Below are positions 28,238 through 36,974 of a stretch of 64,000 nucleotides of DNA, in pieces. The stretch comes from Chlorogloeopsis sp038404745 (GTDB taxonomy: Bacteria; Cyanobacteriota; Cyanobacteriia; Cyanobacteriales; Nostocaceae). The notes under the pieces were generated by a model. That model made no database searches. It was not told where the DNA came from and saw only the letters and a program-made list of their open reading frames with translations. A program made the position numbers and the translations under genes. Numbering within the stretch: the stretch's first letter is position 1; every line of letters begins with the position of its first letter. The stretch lies in contig NZ_JAYKTT020000082.1 of the NCBI RefSeq assembly GCF_038404745.2, forward strand, positions 1 through 64,000, given 5' to 3'.

Positions 28238-29464
28238 ATGTTAGATTATTTACTCATCATATCTTTGGGGTTTCTGGGAAGTTTTGGCCACTGTTTGGGA
28301 ATGTGTGGCCCTTTGGCTGTAGCATTTTCTCTATCTCATCAACAAAAAACTTCCAATTGGCAGCAGCAATTGACATTTCATGCTTTGCTAAACTTTGGCC
28401 GACTCCTGAGCTACACCCTTGTTGGTGCTGGAATTGGTGCGTTAGGTTCCATATTGCTGAAGAGTGGACAACTGGCAGGAATTGGTAGTGATTTACGCCA
28501 GTGGATTGCTATTGTCACAGGCATGATGTTGATTTGGTTTGGACTAGGACAAATTAAACCGGACTTTTTGCCTCGAATACCAGTACTGCACCCCTTGTTA
28601 AAGGGAAGTTTACACAACCGCTTGAGCGCGGGGATGGTTAAACTTTCCCTTAAAAGCAGATGGTGGACACCAGCTGTTTTAGGTATGACTTGGGGTTTAA
28701 TGCCTTGTGGTTTTCTTTATGCTGCCCAAATTAAAGCTGCGGAAACTGGTAATTTGTGGATAGGTGCAGCAACGATGCTGGCTTTTGGCATCGGAACCAT
28801 ACCTACGATGTTAGGTGTAGGTGTTTCTACATCGTTTGTAAGTAAAGATAGACGCAGTCAGTTGTTTCGGTTGGGTGGTTGGGTAACTCTTACTATAGGT
28901 GTACTTACGCTGCTGCGGACGGGTGACACAATGGTAGATTACACTGGACACGCCGCGCTGATATTGTTAATGCTGGCGCTGATTGCTCGTCCTGTAAGCG
29001 GTTTGTGGGCAGTTCTCTTGCGTTATCGTCGTGCTTTGGGAGTAGGCGCTTTTGTACTTTCTGTTGCGCATACTACCCACATGATAGAACACTCACTACA
29101 ATGGAATTTTGCTGCTTTCTGGTTTTTGCCGCCAGATTTTCAGTGGGGAATGGCTGCGGGTGTAGTAGCACTGGTGTTGATGGCTCCCGCTGCATTAACG
29201 AGTTTTGATTCTTTACAAAAGTTTTTGGGTAAGCGTTGGCGGCAAATTCATCTTTTGAGTATACCGACTTTAATCTTGGCTACCATTCATACAATTATGA
29301 TTGGCTCGCATTACCTTGGTTCTTTGCGATTAAATGATTTCAACAAATTAGCGTCAGTATTGTTGGTGATAATTACTCTTGGTGTGTTAGTAGTGAGAAA
29401 TCGCTTTTTTTGGTCGATACTATCTTTAGAAAAATTTTACGTACCGTTGAGTAAGTCACGTTAA
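28238..29464 (+). CDS. TauE/SafE- or DsbD-like membrane transporter
   Basis: A 408-residue polytopic protein. The N-terminal ~210 residues show the SafE/DsbD-2 signature GFLGSFGHCLGMCGPLAVAF, then MTWGLMPCGFLYAAQIKAAE, both with membrane-embedded Cys residues. About six more helices follow (VSGLWAVLLRYRRALGVGAF, HTTHMIEHSLQW with clustered His, IPTLILATIHTIMIGSHYLG); that part resembles a ferric-reductase-like or cytochrome b-like membrane domain. Relatives move metals, sulfur compounds or reducing power. The next gene encodes a secreted protein with possible metal ligands on the same strand. Confidence 0.8.
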   Translation: MLDYLLIISLGFLGSFGHCLGMCGPLAVAFSLSHQQKTSNWQQQLTFHALLNFGRLLSYTLVGAGIGALGSILLKSGQLAGIGSDLRQWIAIVTGMMLIWFGLGQIKPDFLPRIPVLHPLLKGSLHNRLSAGMVKLSLKSRWWTPAVLGMTWGLMPCGFLYAAQIKAAETGNLWIGAATMLAFGIGTIPTMLGVGVSTSFVSKDRRSQLFRLGGWVTLTIGVLTLLRTGDTMVDYTGHAALILLMLALIARPVSGLWAVLLRYRRALGVGAFVLSVAHTTHMIEHSLQWNFAAFWFLPPDFQWGMAAGVVALVLMAPAALTSFDSLQKFLGKRWRQIHLLSIPTLILATIHTIMIGSHYLGSLRLNDFNKLASVLLVIITLGVLVVRNRFFWSILSLEKFYVPLSKSR

Positions 29465-29868
29465 ATTTATACAATCTTAATTTAAATTAAAATATAAAAA
29501 GGCGTCTATACATTGATGAAAAATATACAAGTACCTGGTCAAATTTAATTTAGAAAATGGTTAAGTCTTCTGCACAAGTGATGGAATAATAAACCGCAGA
29601 GAGCACAGATAACACGGATTAAAGGGGATTTTAGAGGAATTTTTCGTAAGCTTTCATGGTGATAATCTAACAATAACAAATGTTTAAATATAAAATATAA
29701 AAAATAATTTTAATAATACTTATTCGACTAAAAATTTGCTCATATGGCAATAATCTTGTAATGATATTCTCATGCTCAAAAATCAGTGTTTCACATCAGG
29801 GAGAATTTGATTTGCCGTTTTCAAAAGCAGTCGTATTTTCACTCTCACCAAAGGCTACTACCTCCACA
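29465..29868. other. ~400-bp intergenic region with a MITE-like repeat
   Basis: AT-rich. Contains one copy of the TGATGGAATAATAAACC element (29562-29655). The reading frame of the next gene can be extended to 29761, but those residues look non-coding. Confidence 0.4.
29562..29655. repeat. MITE-like repeat, copy 1 (GATGGAATAATAAACC)
   Basis: TAAGTCTTCTGCACAAGTGA, TGGAATAATAAACCGCAGAG, GGATTTTAGAGGAATTTTTC and GTAAGCTTTC match, in the same order, the reverse complement of 35941-36031. Confidence 0.65.
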
Positions 29869-30504
29869 ATGCTCAGACAAAATTTGTTACAAAACACTTC
29901 TCGACGCTGCCATATAACGGCAAAGTATGTATTATTACTAGTCTTATTTGGTGAGTTTTTTTCTCATACTTCTGCCACATTTGCCCATCAAGTAAAAACG
30001 ACAGGGGATGTGGGTGCAATTCTCCACATAGAACCAAATGATCATCCTCGCGCTGGAGAACGGACAAAAGCATGGTTTGCCTTGACTCGCAAAGGCGGTA
30101 GGGTGATTCGACTAGCAGAGTGTAATTGTCAGTTGCAGGTTTATGCGGAACCTCACGCAGCTGGAGAACCTCCTCTGTTGGAACCAGCTTTGCAATCATT
30201 GACGGCAGAGCGTTATCAAGGAGTACCTGGAATAGACATCACTTTCCCTCGGCAAGGAACTTACCAACTACAATTGCGCGGTAAACCCAAAACAGGGGCA
30301 AATTTTAAACCTTTTGAGTTAAAGTTCAATGTCACAGTCGCAGCTGGTAAACAAGTGTCAGAAAATTCGCAAGGTACACAGGATGTGAAGCAGAATTTTA
30401 CACAGGCACGAACTTTTGGTTTGCCACTTTGGGCGATTGCTTCTTTTGTTTTGATCGTGGTTGGTGTTTTTCTCGCCGTAGTACAACAATTAAATAGAGA
30501 GTAA
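29869..30504 (+). CDS. secreted, C-terminally anchored protein, possibly metal-handling
   Basis: A 211-residue protein. A signal peptide (YVLLLVLFGEFFSHTSATFA) would be cut before HQVKTTGDVG, leaving an N-terminal His. The ~125-residue periplasmic domain holds further possible ligands (HIEPNDHPR, ECNCQLQVYAEPHAAGE) and looks all-beta. One helix near the C terminus (ALWAIASFVLIVVGVFLAVV region) anchors it. The family is not recognised with certainty; N-terminal His and beta fold recall CopC/YtkA-like domains. It follows the TauE/SafE-like gene on the same strand. Confidence 0.7.
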   Translation: MLRQNLLQNTSRRCHITAKYVLLLVLFGEFFSHTSATFAHQVKTTGDVGAILHIEPNDHPRAGERTKAWFALTRKGGRVIRLAECNCQLQVYAEPHAAGEPPLLEPALQSLTAERYQGVPGIDITFPRQGTYQLQLRGKPKTGANFKPFELKFNVTVAAGKQVSENSQGTQDVKQNFTQARTFGLPLWAIASFVLIVVGVFLAVVQQLNRE

Positions 30505-30728
30505 TATCAAAAGGAACAGGCAACAGGGAACGGGGAATAGGGTTGAAACTCTCTTAATGCCGCTTGTATCATCAGTCCTAAGCTTCCTGCCAACTGCTAT
30601 AACTACCAATTACCAACAAAACAATCATCAAAGGCATCCCTTGTGGATGCCTCTACCATTTAAGTACTCAGATAAAATTAGTTACACACATTGTTTTGCT
30701 GTTCCCTGTTCCCTATCTGTTATTGATG

Positions 30729-31727
30729 TTATTGATGTCGTTTTTGATGCCACTGCCACGCATGAGTGATAATTTCTGGCAGGGCTGAGTACTGCGGTTG
30801 CCAGCCTAAAATTTTTCGGGCTTTATCGCCACTACCAATCAAAGCTGGTGGATCTCCAGGGCGGCGATCGCACTCCACTACTTTAATATCCTTGCCTGTA
30901 ACCTGCTTGGCGGTTTCAATGACTTCTTTGACTGAGAAGCCGTTGCCATTTCCTAAGTTAAAAACTTCGCTGTTGCCGCCTTTTAATAAATATTCCAAGC
31001 CCAAAACGTGAGCGTCTGCTAAATCGCTAACGTGGATATAATCTCGAACACAAGTACCATCTGCTGTCGGGTAATCTGTGCCAAAAACTGAAATAGATTC
31101 GCGCTTACCTAAAGCCGCCAACAACACCAAAGGAATCAAATGAGTTTCTGGATTGTGATCTTCTCCTAATAAACCATTTGGATCTGCACCGGCAGCATTG
31201 AAATAGCGGAAGCGCACTGATTTTAAATCATAGGCGACATCAAAATCAGAAAGAATCTGCTCTACCATCAGCTTGGTAGCGCCATAGGGATTGATCGGAT
31301 TTTGAGGATGATCTTCTGGAATGGGTACAATATTGGGAACCCCATAGGTTGCACAAGTGGAAGAAAAGACAAATTTCTTGATAGAAGCAGCTAACATTGC
31401 CTCTAACAATGTCAGGGTGCCTACGACATTATTGCGGTAGTACTTGGCTGGATCTACAACTGATTCTCCCACATAGGCATAGGCAGAAAAGTGCATTACA
31501 GCTGCAATCTCGTGGCTTTGAAATAACTTATCCAACAGGGTGCGATCGCCTGTATCTCCCACTATCAGCTCTACATCTAAAGCTTTTTCTACCAAGTCAC
31601 GGTGTCCGTACACTAAATTATCAAGAATTACCACCTCGTACCCTGCTCGCTTCAGAGCAAGCACTGTATGGGAGCCGATATATCCAGCCCCGCCTGTAAC
31701 CAAAATTGTGGGCTTTCCAGGCGACAT
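30729..31727 (-). CDS. galE: UDP-glucose 4-epimerase
   Basis: A 332-residue extended SDR enzyme. NAD-binding ILVTGGAGYIGSHTVLAL, FSAYAYVGESVVDPAKYY, FSSTCATYG with the catalytic Ser/Thr, and NPYGATKLMVE with the YxxxK pair. C-terminal substrate contacts are in RYFNAAGADP and GTCVRDYIHVSDLADAH. It interconverts UDP-Glc and UDP-Gal for surface glycans. The last codons (WQWHQKRHQ) run into a short GATGTTATT tandem just outside. It is monocistronic. Confidence 0.95.
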   Translation of the reverse strand: MSPGKPTILVTGGAGYIGSHTVLALKRAGYEVVILDNLVYGHRDLVEKALDVELIVGDTGDRTLLDKLFQSHEIAAVMHFSAYAYVGESVVDPAKYYRNNVVGTLTLLEAMLAASIKKFVFSSTCATYGVPNIVPIPEDHPQNPINPYGATKLMVEQILSDFDVAYDLKSVRFRYFNAAGADPNGLLGEDHNPETHLIPLVLLAALGKRESISVFGTDYPTADGTCVRDYIHVSDLADAHVLGLEYLLKGGNSEVFNLGNGNGFSVKEVIETAKQVTGKDIKVVECDRRPGDPPALIGSGDKARKILGWQPQYSALPEIITHAWQWHQKRHQ

Positions 31728-32018
31728 AGTTTTTCCTTGTAATTAAACAACTTCTCAATTAAATTAATTTACCTGAACAGGATTACTGATCTAGAAAATT
31801 ACAAATATTGCAGTCACTTGACAAAAATTGCTCTAAAATCACTACGACGGTAGTCTTGATATGAAGGATAGTCATCCTCCTGCGGAAATATCCTCTTATG
31901 GGAGTAGCGTTGTGGGGTATTTGCAGTTAGTGACAGTGCGATTACAATTTGACGGTAAAATAACTCAATTTTCCAAAATAACTAGGCTGACCGCAAAAAA
32001 AGATTTGAGAGTTAATCT

Positions 32019-32666
32019 ATGTTTATATTGTTAAGCCGGGTACTTCTGTGGCTACTGCTCATAGCTATCTTAGTCACTTTGTTTCAAAGATTTTATCCTT
32101 CCGGAACCTTTGTCGGACGGTTGCTTTTAGTCGTTCTGTTCTTGATTATCTTACTGTCGTTTATTAACCCTAACGAACCAGCTGTAGCCTCGTTATGGAG
32201 GGTAGTTTCTTTTCCACTCAAGCCTTTAGGAGCTTCACTATTGCTGTTAATTCTTGCGGCTCAGAAGATGAAGGCAGGAGCGATAGATAAGCCAGGAGGA
32301 ATATATCTCGCTTGGGCATTAACAATTATGCTACTAGCAAGTACGCCAGCTGTTGCTTACTTTTTGGTGCGATCGCCTGTAGCAACGGCAAGTAATCTGA
32401 ACCCAGCCCTGAATTCAACTCCATTCCCAACACTGGCGGCATTTAAACCAGACTCTACTATCGCTAGTGTGTCAGATCTAGGAAGCAGCATTCTATCGCC
32501 TGTGGCAGTTTCACCTTATTTTTTGCAAACTCCTAATGACATTCCCAGAAGAGGTTTGCGGTTAGAAGATTTTGTCCCCAATGCTGAAACACTGTCACTG
32601 ACGACGCGAGTCTGGGAAAGTTATCTTAATCAGGTTTATTTTTTCTTGCGCGGACGCCAGTCGTAA
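32019..32666 (+). CDS. hypothetical membrane protein
   Basis: A 215-residue protein with four hydrophobic segments in the first ~120 residues: LLSRVLLWLLLIAILVTLFQ, LLLVVLFLIILLSFI, LGASLLLLILAA, and YLAWALTIMLLASTPAVAYF. A polar, Ser/Pro-rich tail follows (residues 120-215). The membrane part, with SFPLKPLGASLLLL and KAGAIDKPGG, reminds me of the membrane region of cyanobacterial YdcF/DUF218 proteins, but the DUF218 domain itself is absent. Whether it is a shortened relative is uncertain. A strong terminator follows. Confidence 0.75.
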   Translation: MFILLSRVLLWLLLIAILVTLFQRFYPSGTFVGRLLLVVLFLIILLSFINPNEPAVASLWRVVSFPLKPLGASLLLLILAAQKMKAGAIDKPGGIYLAWALTIMLLASTPAVAYFLVRSPVATASNLNPALNSTPFPTLAAFKPDSTIASVSDLGSSILSPVAVSPYFLQTPNDIPRRGLRLEDFVPNAETLSLTTRVWESYLNQVYFFLRGRQS

Positions 32667-32685
32667 GTTTAAAACAACTAGCTTT

Positions 32686-32730
32686 AAAAAAGGTCATAAT
32701 GTTACTTCTGTAGCTGAGTGACCTTTTTTT
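32686..32730 (+). terminator. rho-independent terminator
   Basis: AAAAAAGGTCA pairs with TGACCTTTTTT; the strand ends in seven T. It lies 20 bp after the stop of the hypothetical membrane protein gene. Confidence 0.75.
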
Positions 32731-32890
32731 AATTTTATAGCAGTTTAAGGATGGGTAATTTATTAAACTTTAATTTGAAAGCTTGTTAGAATACCTGTCT
32801 GACTTCTGATTTTGCTATATATTTCCGTCGGCAGCTACAAAATGCCAGATCTTGGCATACTCTACGATTAAAAAGTGCAAAATAGCTGGA

Positions 32891-34642
32891 ATGGCAAAAA
32901 CGCGACGCCTTGCTAAACTTGGTGCCTACCTACGTCCCCATTGGCGGGATGCGACATTAGGTATTTTTGCTTTGTTCACTGTCAACGCATTGGGTGTTTA
33001 CATTCCTTTATTAATTCGTGCGGCTGTTGACAAACTTTCGGCAGCTTTTAGCTTTAACCAATTATTAAACTATGTAGTACCCATTGTCTTGCTGACTTCG
33101 GCAATGTGGCTAATTCGCATGGCTTCCCGCATTTGGATTTTTGGCGTGGGGCGTCAGGTAGAATTTGAACTTAAACAAAGAATTTTTGAACACTTATTAA
33201 AGCTGGAACCAGCTTACTTTGTAACAAACACTGCTGGTGATTTGATCAGTCGTGCCACAAGTGATGTAGATAATATCCGGCGATTATTGGGTTTTGCAGT
33301 CTTAAGTTTGGCAAATACTTTGTTTGCCTACACTTTGACGCTACCTGTCATGCTCTCCATCAGTGTGGATTTAACTGTCTTCTCATTGGCAGTTTATCCA
33401 TTCATGTTTCTGGTGGTACATTTGTTTAGCGATCGCCTCCGCAATGAACAGTTAGAAGTGCAGGATCGACTCTCTGACACCAGCGACTTGATTCAAGAAG
33501 ATATCAGTGGCATTGCCTTAATTAAAATCTATGCCCAAGAGGAAAATGAGCGTCGTGCCTTCGCTAGGAGAAATCAACAACTGCTGCAAGCTAATCTTAA
33601 ACTAGCAAAAAGTCGAAATACACTGTTTCCTTTGATTGGTGGACTAGCTAATATTAGTTCGTTGGTAATTATCCTATTAGGAGCGACGAGAATTGCCTCT
33701 GGAGTTTTAGAAGTTGGCGATTTCGTGGCGTTGCTGCTGTATGTGGAGCGCTTGGTTTTCCCCACTGCTTTATTAGGATTTACAATCACCGCCTACCAAC
33801 GAGGTGAAGTGAGTATAGATCGGATTGAGGCAATTTTAAGTGTTACGCCCAAAATCCAAGATGTATCAGATTCAGTTAATCTGCCAACAGAGCAAGTAAA
33901 AGGAGAACTAACAGCCAAAAATCTCAGTTATACTTACCCTGGTTCTGATACTCCTGCTTTAAATCAAATCAGCTTTAAGATTACACCTGGAGAAACGGTG
34001 GCAATTGTGGGAGCTATTGGCTCAGGAAAATCAACTCTGGCTAATACATTACCCCGATTGTTGGATATCAATCAAGAACAATTGTTTTTAGACGGAATCG
34101 ACATTACTAAAATCAAGTTGCCAGATTTAAGAAGTGCGATCGCTTACGTACCTCAAGATAGTTTTCTCTTTAGTACCACGATTAAAAATAACATTCGCTA
34201 TGGCGATCCCGTTGCTGAACAACAAGAAGTAGAATTTGCCGCTACAGTTGCGCAGATTGCTCCAGAAATCAGCATTTTTCCACAGCAATACGAAACTATC
34301 GTCGGTGAACGTGGTATCACTCTTTCTGGTGGGCAACGGCAGCGTACTGCCTTAGCACGGGCAATGCTGGTGGATGCTCCCGTGTTAATTTTGGATGATG
34401 CCCTCTCCAGTGTCGATAATCAAACTGCAACAGCAATCCTCAAAAATCTCTCTGGCGGTACGAAACGCAAAACAGTAGTTTTTATCACGCACCAACTGTC
34501 TGCGGCGGCGACTGCCGATAGAATTTTTGTTATGGATAAAGGTCAAATCGTGCAAGTAGGCACACACTTAGATTTGATCCAAGAACCAGGGCTGTACAGA
34601 ACTTTATGGAGCCAACATCAAGTAGAAGAATTACTGCATTAA
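32891..34642 (+). CDS. ABC transporter, fused permease-ATPase (exporter type)
   Basis: A 583-residue half-transporter of the MsbA/lipid-drug exporter class. Six membrane helices fill residues ~20-320, with the coupling-region words TAGDLISRATSDVDNIR and QEDISGIALIKIYAQEE. The ATPase has GAIGSGKSTLAN (Walker A, an Ile where Gly-Xaa is more common), the signature LSGGQRQRTALARAM, Walker B VLILDDALSSVD, and switch His in FITHQLSA. It should work as a dimer. The frame opens at a TTG (32852), but the ATG at 32891 begins the usual KTRRLAKLGAYLRPH. The substrate is unknown. Confidence 0.92.
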   Translation: MAKTRRLAKLGAYLRPHWRDATLGIFALFTVNALGVYIPLLIRAAVDKLSAAFSFNQLLNYVVPIVLLTSAMWLIRMASRIWIFGVGRQVEFELKQRIFEHLLKLEPAYFVTNTAGDLISRATSDVDNIRRLLGFAVLSLANTLFAYTLTLPVMLSISVDLTVFSLAVYPFMFLVVHLFSDRLRNEQLEVQDRLSDTSDLIQEDISGIALIKIYAQEENERRAFARRNQQLLQANLKLAKSRNTLFPLIGGLANISSLVIILLGATRIASGVLEVGDFVALLLYVERLVFPTALLGFTITAYQRGEVSIDRIEAILSVTPKIQDVSDSVNLPTEQVKGELTAKNLSYTYPGSDTPALNQISFKITPGETVAIVGAIGSGKSTLANTLPRLLDINQEQLFLDGIDITKIKLPDLRSAIAYVPQDSFLFSTTIKNNIRYGDPVAEQQEVEFAATVAQIAPEISIFPQQYETIVGERGITLSGGQRQRTALARAMLVDAPVLILDDALSSVDNQTATAILKNLSGGTKRKTVVFITHQLSAAATADRIFVMDKGQIVQVGTHLDLIQEPGLYRTLWSQHQVEELLH

Positions 34643-34718
34643 ATCTTTAATCGCCTCTGCTGAGTAACATCTCAATCATTGTCTTTGGGTAAGCGGCGAT
34701 CGCATAACTATAAAATAT

Positions 34719-34752
34719 AGATCCCCGACTGATCTAAAGAAGCCGGGGATCT
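34719..34752. terminator. hairpin, family AGATCCCCGAC
   Basis: AGATCCCCG and CGGGGATCT form a 9-bp stem around a 16-nt loop. It stands between the ABC transporter gene (plus) and the convergent sugar transferase gene (minus). It belongs with the hairpins at 4467-4499 and 40496-40528. Confidence 0.5.
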
Positions 34753-34849
34753 GACAGGGCGCATCTGAAGCGTAATCTAGTTGTTCCACTTAGTTCTTTC
34801 AGTGTTACATTCACGTGGTGATATGATGAATGACTACTTAGTAACTGCT

Positions 34850-35536
34850 TCAGAAAGCTCCTACTCTACCAAAAATGACATAGAAGGTTTTGGCAACCAA
34901 TAGAATGTCATACAGTGGATACCACTTTTTTTGGTACTGTAAGTCTAAATCAACTATTTGCTCAAAATCTTTAACACGAGAACGTCCGCTCACTTGCCAT
35001 TCACCTGTTAACCCAGGTTTGACGTTTAAACGCTGCCAGTGACGCTGGTTGTAGTGAATCACTTCATCCGCTGTTGGCGGGCGTGTTCCGACTAAACTCA
35101 TTTCACCGACTAAAACGTTCCAAAACTGAGGCAGTTCGTCTAAGCTCGTACTCCGTAAAAATCTTCCTACTTTTGTGACACGAAAATCATTTTTATTCTT
35201 GAAAATCAGTCCGTTTGCTTCATTACTCACTAGAGACTTTAACCGTTCGGCATCAGTCACCATAGAACGAAATTTGCGGATACGAAATGGACGCCCTTGC
35301 AGTCCGTAGCGCTCTTGTGTAAAGAATATAGGACCTGGACTATCAATTTTAATAGCGATCGCGATCGGTATAAATAAGATTGCAAGAACTAAAAGTCCTA
35401 TTAAGCTACCTACTATATCTAAATAACGTTTAAATTTTGAACGAACCGAGGGATGAACTGCTAATTCTAATTTCCTAGTATTGCTAGTATTGGAAGTTGC
35501 ATTTTCAACAACGGTTGTGAATGGTAATTGGTACAT
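34850..35536 (-). CDS. polyprenyl-phosphate sugar-1-phosphate transferase (exopolysaccharide initiating)
   Basis: A 228-residue membrane enzyme of the WcaJ/PssY/bacterial sugar transferase family. One membrane helix (VGSLIGLLVLAILFIPIAIAI) precedes the catalytic blocks IDSPGPIFFTQERYGLQG, FRIRKFRSMVTDAE, TSLDELPQFWNVLVGEMSLV, GTRPPTADEV and VKPGLTGEWQVSGR. It loads the first sugar phosphate onto undecaprenyl phosphate (made with UppS, 9793). The ATG at 35536 is preferred to the TTG at 35542. It may serve sheath or heterocyst-envelope polysaccharide synthesis; no other glycan genes adjoin it. Confidence 0.92.
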   Translation of the reverse strand: MYQLPFTTVVENATSNTSNTRKLELAVHPSVRSKFKRYLDIVGSLIGLLVLAILFIPIAIAIKIDSPGPIFFTQERYGLQGRPFRIRKFRSMVTDAERLKSLVSNEANGLIFKNKNDFRVTKVGRFLRSTSLDELPQFWNVLVGEMSLVGTRPPTADEVIHYNQRHWQRLNVKPGLTGEWQVSGRSRVKDFEQIVDLDLQYQKKWYPLYDILLVAKTFYVIFGRVGAF

Positions 35537-36265
35537 TGTCAAGCCGAATGTTGAGATAAGAATTTATTTTTTACAAAGGTTCACTTAAGAATATAAGCTT
35601 GCTACTTACTAAAACACACAATTACAACCGTATATTCACTGAATCTTCATCAAAGCTCAGTGAAATCATCATTTTTGATAAAATTCGGATAAAGTAACGG
35701 AATATCCCTTAGGGATGATGAAAATTTATTCTCTATATAGATACTTGGGTTAGTTGTGTTATATTTTGCCACCAAAACATTGCGTATTTGAAGATTTAAC
35801 GATTATCTTAGTTATTTATCAACAGCAGATCATTTTCCATTTACGAAGAGCGATCGCAAAAACATACTTTGCCCAAGCGACTTTTTTGTTTACTGGGCTT
35901 AGTTGTAATTGATGTATATCATCACTAGTTTTCTTTATAGAACTTACACAAAATCCCTCTCAAATCCTCTTTACTCCGCTTCCTCTGCGTCTGGAGTGGT
36001 TTATTATTCCATCAACTCGTGCGTAAGTCCTGCTTTAGCCAAAGGAAACTACCTTAGCTAAATATATTCCAACCTAGTAAGTAATTTTTATACTATGAAA
36101 TTTGCCACGCAGAGGCATCACCTAATCTAAACTGATACCGTCATAAATTTAAAAGAAATTCAAAACTTTTGTATACAGTACTGTCTGTATTCAATGATTC
36201 AAAATATTTAAAAATTAAGTAAAAACTTTGCTGTCATTCTATCTCAATATAAAGGAGCTAAAAAA
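35537..36265. other. ~730-bp AT-rich intergenic region
   Basis: Lies between the divergent sugar transferase and coiled-coil protein genes. It contains the second copy of the MITE-like repeat (35941-36031). A ribosome site AAAGGAG at 36251-36257 belongs to the gene at 36266. No other gene is apparent. Confidence 0.4.
35941..36031. repeat. MITE-like repeat, copy 2 (inverted relative to 29562)
   Basis: Begins AACTTACACAAAATCCCTCT and ends TTCCATCAACTCGTGCGTAAG. ACTTAC and GTAAGT form short terminal inverted repeats. The reverse complement matches 29562-29655. Confidence 0.65.
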
Positions 36266-36544
36266 ATGGTTGTAGCAGATGTGGAAGTCAAATTAAATCG
36301 CCTAGAATCAATCGTTGAGCAGATTGGAGAAGCTGTACTCTCTACAACTGAGACGATTGAAAGTCTAGCATACAGAGTAGATAATCTCAGTGCTCAAGTT
36401 GAAGAACAGGGAAAACAAGTACAGCAACAAGGCTATCAAATTCTGGCATTGTGCGACGCAGTACAAACCCTTGCTGAAATCCAAGATAATTCACTGCAAA
36501 AACTCAGCCAACTTACACAGTCTTTAGAACGCTTGATAAGCTAG
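36266..36544 (+). CDS. small coiled-coil protein of unknown function
   Basis: A 92-residue, mostly helical protein with heptad-like spacing throughout (LNRLESIVEQIGEAVLSTTE, LAYRVDNLSAQVEEQGKQVQ, LQKLSQLTQSLERLI). It has no membrane segment and one Cys. AAAGGAG lies nine bases before the ATG, so translation is likely. The family is not recognised; short cyanobacterial coiled coils of this kind often act as structural or adaptor proteins. The flanking regions are AT-rich. Confidence 0.75.
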   Translation: MVVADVEVKLNRLESIVEQIGEAVLSTTETIESLAYRVDNLSAQVEEQGKQVQQQGYQILALCDAVQTLAEIQDNSLQKLSQLTQSLERLIS

Positions 36545-36974
36545 AAAAATTTGTTGCTATCAAGGCAAGCCTAGCAGAAGTATTAAAAATGTGTAACTAA
36601 CAGATCAAGAATGCACAAATACTTTCTTTGACAGAGGTAGGTAAAACAGCAATTAAATTGCTAACAAGTTGATGACAGGTAAGTTTATTACAAGTCTTTG
36701 TGGAAGCTTATACCAATAGCAGATTGAAGGGGACTTGTCGAACTCACAACTATTAGCCTTATATTTATTTGTAGTGAGTAGTGCAAGTACCTGATCACCA
36801 TTTGTGGTACAGCATGAATAGAATTTATACTTGCTGTCGAGATTAACGTGAATCTTCAACGCAAAGGCAGCTTCAATAAAAAAGCGATCGCGATTTGCGA
36901 TCGCTTTATAAAGATTCACCCAATCTCTAGACAAACAAATGAAATACTCACCAAAGAGTAGAAAAAACAAATAC
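36545..36974. other. ~430-bp region between the coiled-coil gene and chlN
   Basis: Holds the chlN terminator (36875-36907). A minus-strand frame at 36653-36970 has no recognisable domain and runs through that terminator, so it is not accepted as a gene. Confidence 0.4.
36875..36907 (-). terminator. rho-independent terminator of the chlL operon, built on HIP1
   Basis: AAAGCGATCGC (36881-36891) and GCGATCGCTTT (36897-36907) form an 11-bp stem with loop GATTT. On the minus strand it is followed by TTTTTTATT. It lies 68 bp after the chlN stop. The stem is made of two HIP1 octamers. Confidence 0.75.

Noticed and set aside
30557..30769. 70-codon plus-strand ORF
   Set aside because: Consists of repeat-rich intergenic DNA and ends inside galE in antisense.
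31861..32031. Open frame of about 56 codons before the hypothetical membrane gene
   Set aside because: No ribosome site or hydrophobic pattern; overlaps the start of the accepted gene.
36653..36970. 105-codon minus-strand ORF after chlN
   Set aside because: Runs across the chlN terminator hairpin and has no recognisable content.
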